DNA from: DASWVC01 sp036401335
GTDB taxonomy: Bacteria > Verrucomicrobiota > Verrucomicrobiia > Chthoniobacterales > JAFAMB01
DNA length: 32,211 nucleotides
Direction: 5' to 3'
Assembly: GCA_036401335.1 (NCBI GenBank)
Contig: DASWVC010000087.1
Coordinates: 1-32,211 of the forward strand
Within the stretch, counting starts at the first letter, position 1. The number at the start of each line of letters is the position of its first letter. Positions 1 to 5,745 of this stretch are shown piece after piece. The translations under genes and the position numbers were made by a program. A model generated the notes under the pieces. The model saw nothing but the letters and a program-made list of their open reading frames with translations, made no database searches and was not told the origin of the DNA.

Positions 1-2
1 GG

Positions 3-278
3 ACGGTGGCAAGCGGTTCGGGTGACCACGATACCAAACACGCGCGGCTAAAGGCGGCATTCTTCATCGTTGAGACGAATCAAGGCCAGCTGGCCTTGAT
101 TGCCAGCCTTCTCGACGCAGGCGAACTCCAGACTTTTGTGGGCGGAGTGATTCCGTTTTCCCAGGCGTCCGAAGCCTATTGCGGAGGGCAGACCGAAAGG
201 CGCGGTCGCGGAAAGTTCGTCATCGACGTGATGGAAAAGGCGCCCGCATTGACAGTCCCGTCACCCCTCCCAAGGTGA
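3..278 (+). CDS. NADP-dependent zinc-binding-type oxidoreductase (MDR family), C-terminal fragment
   Basis: The reading frame is open to the left edge, so this is the 3' end of a gene that starts outside the window. The roughly 90 residues visible match the C-terminus of medium-chain dehydrogenase/reductase proteins of the quinone-oxidoreductase type: a helix-strand element reading FFIVETNQGQLALIASLLDA, a V-G-G-V-I-P-F strand, an A-x-E-A-Y segment and the closing R-G-K-F-V-I-D-V strand. Family members transfer hydride between NADPH and enones or quinones in the cytoplasm; the substrate cannot be told from this piece. About 15 residues follow the usual last strand and look like an unstructured tail. 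The dhaK operon follows on the same strand after about 225 bp, so a functional link is possible but unproven. Confidence 0.75.
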   Translation, partial: TVASGSGDHDTKHARLKAAFFIVETNQGQLALIASLLDAGELQTFVGGVIPFSQASEAYCGGQTERRGRGKFVIDVMEKAPALTVPSPLPR

Positions 279-503
279 CCTTCCAGCGCCCGCAAAGGTT
301 GGCGTGAAACGCGCCTTGTCCCGAGGGAAAACGGCCCAAACACCCGCTTCCCTGGCAATCGACTTGACGAGACCTAACCGTTGGAGTCAGGTCAACGCAG
401 CGTTGCAGTCCCTAGGCCCCTCCGGGAGCCGATCGGACCCCGCCTCGCCCGCCCCCCAGTCACAAAATACTTTCATGTTCCCGCTGAGCCCCTTCTACCT
501 GCA

Positions 504-1505
504 ATGAAATCCTTTATTCACGATCAGGAAGCCGCGGCGGAGGAGGCCCTTGCCGGCATCTTGTCTTTGACCGATGTGCCGCTGCACCGTGTTGGTTCCC
601 ATACGGCCGTGGTTTACCCGGAAAACCGTCACCGCAAGGTCAAGGTTGTCGTGGGAGGAGGGAGCGGCCATGAACCGCTTTTCCTCGGCATTGTCGGCCC
701 AGGTCTCGCGGACGGGGGCGTTGCCGGCCAGGTGTTCGCCGCACCCAACCCGGAGGCGATCTTCGACACGATGCAGGAAGTCCAACCCGCGGAAGGCATC
801 CTGCTCGTTTACGGCAACTACTCCGGGGACGTCTTGAATTTTGGCGTGGCCATCGACGACGCCAAGGCCAAAGGCATTCAGGTCGCTGAGATTCGTGTTC
901 AGGACGACATCGCTTCAGCTCCGAGTTCACAGCGGGAAGACCGAAGGGGGACGGCAGGGGACATTTTCGTCATTAAGGCGATTTCCGCCGCGGCCGATCG
1001 GGGCTTGTCTCTTCAGGAGGTGGTGCGGATCGGCGAGAAGATCAATTTTCATACCCGCTCACTCGGCGTGGCTTCCCGGGCGGCAACCGCCATGGACAGC
1101 GGCGAACCGATGTTCGATCTGCCTGACGGAGAAATCGAGGTGGGCATGGGGCTGCACGGGGAAATGGGGGTTCGGCGTTCCGGTTATGAACCGTCTGAAT
1201 TGCTCGTGCCCCGAATGATGGGAATGCTTCTCGCTGACTTCAAGGAAACGGAACTGCCGCTGACGCGGGCGGCGGTGATGATCAACGGGCTCGGGGGCAC
1301 CACCGTCATTGAGTTGCTCGTCATTGCCGGTCAGGTGCGACGGTTCCTTGACGCGCATTCCGTTGCGGTCGTTCATCAAACGGTTGGCCAATTTGCGACC
1401 TCGTTGGACATGGCGGGCTTTTCCATTTCCATCAGCCAGGTTGATGACGAACTTGAGCCGTTGCTCGAGGCCAAATGCCGGTCGTTTTGCTACACGAAAC
1501 CTTAA
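504..1505 (+). CDS. dhaK: Dihydroxyacetone kinase subunit DhaK (ketose-binding subunit; substrate may be a tetrulose)
   Basis: This is a 333-residue DhaK protein, which binds a short ketose covalently and positions it for phosphorylation by DhaL. The glycine-rich GGGSGHE motif lies at residues 51-57, with His56, Asp109 (Y-S-G-D) and the hemiaminal-forming His218 (G-L-H-G-E) falling at the same numbers as in the E. coli enzyme. The C-terminal S-L-D-M-A-G-F-S segment is also typical. The frame is open for 41 codons upstream (from 381), but the family start fits the ATG at 504 (MKSFIHDQEA). No good Shine-Dalgarno sequence is visible. dhaL begins 15 bp after the stop and a triosephosphate-isomerase-like gene overlaps dhaL, so this is an operon. 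No PTS partner DhaM is in the window, so the phosphoryl donor (ATP or PTS) is open. Confidence 0.93.
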   Translation: MKSFIHDQEAAAEEALAGILSLTDVPLHRVGSHTAVVYPENRHRKVKVVVGGGSGHEPLFLGIVGPGLADGGVAGQVFAAPNPEAIFDTMQEVQPAEGILLVYGNYSGDVLNFGVAIDDAKAKGIQVAEIRVQDDIASAPSSQREDRRGTAGDIFVIKAISAAADRGLSLQEVVRIGEKINFHTRSLGVASRAATAMDSGEPMFDLPDGEIEVGMGLHGEMGVRRSGYEPSELLVPRMMGMLLADFKETELPLTRAAVMINGLGGTTVIELLVIAGQVRRFLDAHSVAVVHQTVGQFATSLDMAGFSISISQVDDELEPLLEAKCRSFCYTKP

Positions 1506-1520
1506 AGCAGCCGCAAGCTC

Positions 1521-2153
1521 ATGAAACTGGACGTCGAACAGACCCGGGCCGTGGTTACCCAAGCGCTTAAACAGGTTGCTGCCCAACGTGACCGGTTGAA
1601 TGAACTGGACCGCGGGCTAGGGGACGGCGACCACGGCACGACCATCGCGCGCGGAGCCAACGCGGCAATTGCCTTGCTCGGCACGGCAGCGCCCGCCTCC
1701 GTCAACGAGGTGTTTACGTCGATTGGTGGGGCCATGATGAAAAGCATGGGAGGCGCTTCCGGGGTTCTTTTTGGAACGTTCTTCCAAGGTGCAAAAGCGT
1801 GTCCGACGTCTCCTGTACTCGACGTCGGCACCCTCGCGGGTTTTTTTGAGAAGGGCGTGGAAAGCCTGAAGCAAAAAAGTAAGGCCGTGGTCGGCGACAA
1901 GACGATGATGGATGCCGTCGTTCCTGCCGTCGAAGCCATGGCGCAGGGTGCGGCGAATTCGCAGCCGTTGGAGGCAGTTCTTCAGCAAGCCGCGGAGGCG
2001 GCGGAAAAGGGTGCGCAATCGACGAAGGGAATGCTTCCCCGGTTCGGACGGGCGCGAACCCTGGGCGAACGCGCGGCTGCTGCCCAGGATCCCGGGGCCA
2101 CTTCCGTGTCCCTGTTCTTGCAAGGGTTGTGCGAGGGCGTGCGCGGGTTGTGA
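1521..2153 (+). CDS. dhaL: Dihydroxyacetone kinase subunit DhaL (nucleotide-binding subunit)
   Basis: This 210-residue protein is the DAK2-type helical nucleotide-binding subunit that transfers phosphate to the ketose held by DhaK. The Mg-ADP/ATP-binding aspartates Asp30, Asp35 and Asp37 sit in L-D-R-G-L-G-D-G-D-H-G and match the E. coli numbering. The G-G-A-S-G-V-L-F-G-T-F-F segment, the G-D-K-T-M-M-D-A motif and the C-terminal G-R-A-R-T-L-G-E-R with Q-D-P-G-A-T-S are all family hallmarks, so the protein looks intact. The gene follows dhaK closely, and its TGA stop overlaps the GTG start of the next gene (GTGA at 2150-2153), which implies translational coupling. DhaK and DhaL are separate here, unlike the fused ATP-dependent kinases. 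Confidence 0.93.
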   Translation: MKLDVEQTRAVVTQALKQVAAQRDRLNELDRGLGDGDHGTTIARGANAAIALLGTAAPASVNEVFTSIGGAMMKSMGGASGVLFGTFFQGAKACPTSPVLDVGTLAGFFEKGVESLKQKSKAVVGDKTMMDAVVPAVEAMAQGAANSQPLEAVLQQAAEAAEKGAQSTKGMLPRFGRARTLGERAAAAQDPGATSVSLFLQGLCEGVRGL

Positions 2154-2938
2154 GCCGGCTTTTTGGCACCAACTGGAAAATGCGCAACGTGGGCCGCACC
2201 GACGCGCGCGCCTATGCGCGCGTCCTGCGGAACGCGCTTCCGCAACTGAACGGCGCGCGGCTGTTCGTCCTGCCACCGGTGACCCTGATCAGGGACATGG
2301 CGGAGGAATGCGGTCCAGGCGATCGGCTGGTAATCGGCGCCCAGAACGTGCATTGGGCCGAAGACGGCGAGTTTACCGGTGAAATCTCTACCCGCCTTCT
2401 GCGACAGGAAGGCGCGAAGATCCTGATGGTGGGACACGCGGAGCGCCGCCTGCAGTTCGGCGAATCGGACGAGGTAATCAACCGCAAGGTCAGAAGGGCG
2501 TTGGAAGATGGATTTGAGGTGGTGCTCTGCGTCGGCGATGCGCATGCCCACATGACGGAGCAGGCGCTGAAGCAGACGTTTGAACAGCAGATCGGAACCG
2601 CCTTGAGCGGCGTGAGCAGCCTGGCCCAGGGCCGTTTGGTTCTTGCTTACGAGCCGGTCTGGGCCATCGGGGAAGGCGCCCAACAGACCCCGACCGCTCC
2701 CCGCGTCGCTTCCAGTGTTAACGTCATGCGCCACGCGCTCGAACTCGCCCTAGGCAAAGCCGGGCGGCAGGTTCCCGTGCTCTACGGGGGGAGCGTTTCC
2801 CGTCAAAATAGCCGCGACCTCGCCGCTCACGCCGGGGTAGACGGTCTTTTTGTCGGCCGGGCAGCAAGGGATCCAGAACAATTTGTGGCATTGATCCTGG
2901 ACGCGCTCGAAGTCATGCCGGGCGGCGGGCGAGGGTAA
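2150..2938 (+). CDS. Triosephosphate-isomerase-fold isomerase (TpiA or L-erythrulose-1-phosphate isomerase type)
   Basis: This 262-residue TIM-barrel enzyme interconverts aldose and ketose phosphates in the cytoplasm. The catalytic set is present: Asn8 and Lys10 in T-N-W-K-M, His96 in V-G-H-A-E-R-R, Glu168 in A-Y-E-P-V-W-A-I-G, and the phosphate-binding Y-G-G-S-V and G-L-F-V-G-R loops. The GTG at 2150 is chosen because it overlaps the dhaL stop and gives the usual distance to NWK; a GTG at 2129 lies inside dhaL. Three places differ from housekeeping TIM: G-A-Q-N-V-H-W-A near residue 63, the loop-6 hinge W-A-I-G-E-G instead of W-A-I-G-T-G, and Y-G-G-S-V-S-R-Q-N. These resemble, from memory, the EryH/LerI group acting on L-erythrulose 1-phosphate. 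Operon position with dhaKL fits either triose or tetrulose use. Confidence 0.88.
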   Translation: MSRLFGTNWKMRNVGRTDARAYARVLRNALPQLNGARLFVLPPVTLIRDMAEECGPGDRLVIGAQNVHWAEDGEFTGEISTRLLRQEGAKILMVGHAERRLQFGESDEVINRKVRRALEDGFEVVLCVGDAHAHMTEQALKQTFEQQIGTALSGVSSLAQGRLVLAYEPVWAIGEGAQQTPTAPRVASSVNVMRHALELALGKAGRQVPVLYGGSVSRQNSRDLAAHAGVDGLFVGRAARDPEQFVALILDALEVMPGGGRG

Positions 2939-2975
2939 AGAATATGTCGGGCTGTTGGCCTAACGGGGTCGGTAG

Positions 2976-2997
2976 GGTCGGCGGTCCCTCGCCGACC
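2976..2997 (+). repeat. REP-like palindrome, copy 1
   Basis: An 8-bp stem (ggtcggcg / cgccgacc) encloses the loop gtccct, and the unit is preceded by ggta. The same loop and flank recur at 3016-3035 and, inverted, at 3269-3290. It lies 38 bp after the stop of the isomerase gene, where it could act as a transcript end or 3' protection element. Confidence 0.7.
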
Positions 2998-3015
2998 GGG
3001 GTATGGAGCCGGTAG

Positions 3016-3035
3016 GGCGGCGGTCCCTCGCCGCC
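3016..3035 (+). repeat. REP-like palindrome, copy 2
   Basis: A 7-bp stem (ggcggcg / cgccgcc) encloses the same loop gtccct and has the same upstream flank ccggtag. The stem has changed on both sides relative to copy 1 while pairing is kept, which suggests selection for the fold rather than for the exact sequence. Confidence 0.7.
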
Positions 3036-3268
3036 GGGGGCGACCGCTCCTCCGTCCGGCCCCTTCCTTAAAGCAGGGCTTCGCGGAATGGACTTTGCAC
3101 AACCTCTCTCGGAGCACCATTGGGACGCCGCCACTTTACCCTCCGTGAACGCTTGGGGGTCGGTTCTTTCCCCCGTCGACCGGAAAGGAAGGCCGGCGTG
3201 GAAGGGCAACCCCCCCGGCCGGCCGGGAGGCGGGTGCGACGGGGGCGGCTGTTCCACCCCGATGCCCC

Positions 3269-3290
3269 GGCGGCGAAGGGACTCGCCGCC
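3269..3290 (-). repeat. REP-like palindrome, copy 3 (inverted)
   Basis: On the minus strand this reads as an 8-bp stem enclosing gtccct, with ccggtag in front, so it is the same element in the opposite orientation about 230 bp from copy 2. Confidence 0.65.
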
Positions 3291-3309
3291 CTACCGGGCT
3301 CATGCCCCA

Positions 3310-3329
3310 GCCGGCAAGAGACTACCGGC
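3310..3329 (-). repeat. Degenerate REP-like palindrome, copy 4
   Basis: A 5-bp stem (gccgg / ccggc) is followed by ccctac, resembling the ctacc flank of copy 3, but the loop differs. It may be a decayed member of the same family. Confidence 0.35.
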
Positions 3330-3487
3330 CCTACCCGACCGGGCCATCGCTTGATCCGGTGCCCCGTTACGGTCTAAAGGTCGTTGCCTTAGTGCCATTC
3401 GTCGCGTGTCCCTGCGCGACCTCCCCAAGGTACCCCCTTCAGCGCCCTCTCTTAGCCCGCGGAGCGGGGCCCCGGATACAAACCCCT

Positions 3488-4447
3488 CTAGTGGGTCGGT
3501 GCCGGGCCAAGTTCCGCCAAAAGGTCGGCCAGCTTTCGGTAAGCCCGGTTACGGTAGGCGATGAGCTCAGCGGATTTTTCCGCCGAGACATTGAGAAAAC
3601 CTGCGCCGGACTTGGTCCCGTATTTACCCTCCGCAACCAGATCGGTGAGGATCTTCGGAGCTGTCAGACGATCTCCGTAATGCTCTTCAAACGTCTTGAA
3701 ACAAGCAGCGTAAACGTCCAGACCGGCCATGTCCGCAATGACGAAGGGCCCGAAAAAAGGCAACCGAAAACCGAACGTGGTGCGCACAATTTCATCAATG
3801 GCTTCCGGGCTCGCAATGCCCTCCTCCGCAATGTTTGCCGCTTCCTTGAACAGGACGTACTGGAGGCGGTTGAGGACAAAGCCTGCCGCATCTTTTATCC
3901 GCGCAGGCACTTTGCCCGCCCGGCGCATCAGGTCCGCGACCGGAGGCAACACCGATTCATCCGTCCCACCGTGCGGGATCAGTTCAACACCGGGAATGAA
4001 CGGGGCCGGATTGGAAAAGTGAACGCCGAGAAACCGGCTCGCATCGCCAAAAGCCTCGGCTAATCCCGCGATCGGAAGGGTTGACGTGTTGCTCCCGACG
4101 ATTGCATCGGAGCGCACCGCCCGGGATATGCGGCCCAGGACATCCCGTTTGATCGCGGGCACTTCCGGCACCGCCTCTTCAACAAAATCCACCGAACTCG
4201 CCGCACCCTCGATGGAATCGGCAGCATGCAGGCGTTCGTTCAATTGCGCCGTGCTGCCGGGCTTGAACAACCCTTCTCGTTCAAACCGTTCCGTTTCCGT
4301 CAGCAACCGTTCCAACGATCGTTTGGTCAGTTCCGGATTTGCGTCCGCCAAGTGCACCTCGATTCCGGCGAACGCCAGGCATTGCGCGATGCCGCCGCCC
4401 ATGTAGCCGGCGCCCACCACTGCGGCTGTCTCAATGTTTGTTGCCAT
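3488..4447 (-). CDS. 3-hydroxyacyl-CoA dehydrogenase family NAD-dependent dehydrogenase
   Basis: This 319-residue protein oxidises a 3-hydroxy group with NAD. The N-terminal Rossmann fold has G-A-G-Y-M-G-G-G at residues 12-19. The S-N-T-S-T-L-P-I segment near 119-126, catalytic His143 in G-V-H-F-S-N-P-A and Glu155 in G-V-E-L-I form the His-Glu dyad of the family. The C-terminal helical domain (from about residue 185) carries F-V-L-N-R-L and G-x-K-S-G-A-G-F. The family includes beta-oxidation enzymes and also L-gulonate 3-dehydrogenase (lambda-crystallin type). Its start overlaps the end of a sugar isomerase gene by 17 bp on the same strand, so the two are co-translated; that favours a sugar-acid or polyol substrate over a fatty acyl-CoA, as an inference. 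Confidence 0.88.
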   Translation of the reverse strand: MATNIETAAVVGAGYMGGGIAQCLAFAGIEVHLADANPELTKRSLERLLTETERFEREGLFKPGSTAQLNERLHAADSIEGAASSVDFVEEAVPEVPAIKRDVLGRISRAVRSDAIVGSNTSTLPIAGLAEAFGDASRFLGVHFSNPAPFIPGVELIPHGGTDESVLPPVADLMRRAGKVPARIKDAAGFVLNRLQYVLFKEAANIAEEGIASPEAIDEIVRTTFGFRLPFFGPFVIADMAGLDVYAACFKTFEEHYGDRLTAPKILTDLVAEGKYGTKSGAGFLNVSAEKSAELIAYRNRAYRKLADLLAELGPAPTH

Positions 4448-5372
4448 GAAGGTTCTTGGGGAGAATGCGTTTCAGGTACTCGCGGTTTGTCGCGCTGACG
4501 CTCAGGCCGTCGCCGCCATAGTGCTCGACACAAAACGGACCCGCGAAACCGGCTTCGATGGCCATCCGGATCGCGCGGCGGTAGTTGATGACGCCGAATT
4601 CAAGAGGTGCGGGCGCAGTTACAATGGCGCCGGTTGAGGCATCTTCTGAACGGTAGTAATTTTTCACGTGCCAATACTTGGCCAGTGGCAGCGTTTTCTC
4701 GGCCATGACTTCCCAGCGCTCCACCGGGCGCAAAAGCCGCTGCAGGTTTCCGAGGTCAGGATTCAAACCTACGCGTGGATGGTTTACGTCCGTCACGAAA
4801 GCAACGGCGCTGTCAGCGGTGCCCAGGTAAGTGTCCTCGTACATCTCCAGGGCGATGTCCACACCCACGGCCTCAGCGTGCACCGCCAGCTCCTGCATGC
4901 GTGTGACGGCCAATTGCCACACGGTCGGGTCATCTGGATTTTTGGGGCCCGGAGCAGTCCAAAACCAGAGCGCTTTCTGCTGGCCCGGAGCAAGCGCCTC
5001 AAAAAAACCGAATGAAACCACGCTGGCCCCCACGTGGGCGGCAGCATCGAGGACCCGATGACTGTAGGCGAGGTTTTCCGTCCCGTGCTTCGCATCAATA
5101 ACGCTCCGGCGCGCGGTCGAGATTGCCGGAATGGAAAGGCCGGCCTGCTTTGTCGCTTTAACAAATTCTTCCCTGCGGGTTTCAGAAAGGTCAGCAACCC
5201 TCAGCCAGGAGTCCGTTGGATCAAAATGGGTAAATCCGGCGTCGGTGACCTCTTCCAGGGTGGCGGCCCATTCTTCAGCGTCCTGGTCCTGGACCGACTG
5301 TCCCTTCCGCGTGGTCGCGGAAAACTGCAGCATCGCGGCCGCAATGGGCCAGTTGTCCCGCGTGAAAGGCAT
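4431..5372 (-). CDS. Sugar phosphate isomerase/epimerase (xylose-isomerase-like TIM barrel)
   Basis: This 313-residue protein belongs to the AP-endonuclease family 2 / xylose-isomerase-like TIM barrels, metal-dependent enzymes that isomerise, epimerise or dehydrate sugars and cyclitols. The likely metal ligands are Glu176 (A-L-E-M-Y-E-D), Asp206 (N-P-D-L-G-N), His235 (Y-W-H-V-K-N-Y) and Glu283 (C-V-E-H-Y-G-G-D). The ATG at 5372 (MPFTRDNWPI) gives the normal family length. The frame stays open for 77 more codons to 5603, but that part has no domain I recognise and no good ribosome binding site marks either start. It is the first gene of a two-gene operon with the downstream dehydrogenase (17 bp overlap). 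It diverges from a secreted arabinofuranosidase gene, consistent with catabolism of plant sugars. Confidence 0.87.
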   Translation of the reverse strand: MPFTRDNWPIAAAMLQFSATTRKGQSVQDQDAEEWAATLEEVTDAGFTHFDPTDSWLRVADLSETRREEFVKATKQAGLSIPAISTARRSVIDAKHGTENLAYSHRVLDAAAHVGASVVSFGFFEALAPGQQKALWFWTAPGPKNPDDPTVWQLAVTRMQELAVHAEAVGVDIALEMYEDTYLGTADSAVAFVTDVNHPRVGLNPDLGNLQRLLRPVERWEVMAEKTLPLAKYWHVKNYYRSEDASTGAIVTAPAPLEFGVINYRRAIRMAIEAGFAGPFCVEHYGGDGLSVSATNREYLKRILPKNLHGNKH

Positions 5373-5745
5373 GGTACAAGAAATCAGCGGATACGGTCGG
5401 CTCGTCAAGATTTGGCCCAGGGTATTTTCCGGGGCGCCCCGCCAGCAGGCGAGGGCGGCTGTCCCCCGGCCGCCCGCAACAGCAGTGAGCCCGTGGGAGG
5501 CAAACCACGTTTTTGTGACTGCGGCTGGATCTGCCGGTCCATGCATTGCCCGGTCGACGCCTTTCGGATTAATGCACATATCGAAAAAGCCTTCGCCAAA
5601 CAAGACGAGGGCTTACCGGGTACGACCTGAGCAGGGTGCACGGCCGATCCAAAACGTCCCACTCCGGAGGACGAAGCACCCCTCCACCGGACCCAACCGG
5701 CGCCTGCTTGGGAAATTGACGCCACCAACCCACTGTTCCCCGAGA
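5373..5745. other. Divergent intergenic region of about 370 bp
   Basis: This lies between two divergently transcribed genes, the minus-strand isomerase operon and the plus-strand GH51 enzyme, and must hold both promoters. I see no convincing -35/-10 pair or operator. Frames are open through it on both strands (an upstream extension of each neighbour), but neither extension resembles a domain. Confidence 0.45.

Larger units (their letters stand above)
2939..3487. other. Non-coding stretch of about 550 bp with palindromic repeats
   Basis: This gap separates the plus-strand dhaKL-isomerase operon from the end of a minus-strand operon. Both ends are gene ends, so it is a convergent terminator region. 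It holds at least three strong GC hairpins in both orientations and one weaker relative, listed separately. Several frames are open because the GC content is high, but their translations are rich in Pro, Arg and Gly and show no recognisable domain, so I do not call a gene. Confidence 0.6.

Noticed and set aside
2939..3343. CRISPR array
   Set aside because: Repeats are few, palindromic, unevenly spaced and in both orientations; no spacers of regular length and no cas genes.
3088..3377. Open frames on both strands in the REP-containing gap
   Set aside because: Pro/Arg/Gly-rich translations overlapping the hairpins, with no domain and no start signal; explained by high GC content.
5373..5603. 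77-codon N-terminal extension of the sugar isomerase
   Set aside because: The frame is open and fairly protein-like, but normal family length and the MPFTRD start point to 5372, and no ribosome binding site or known domain supports the longer form.
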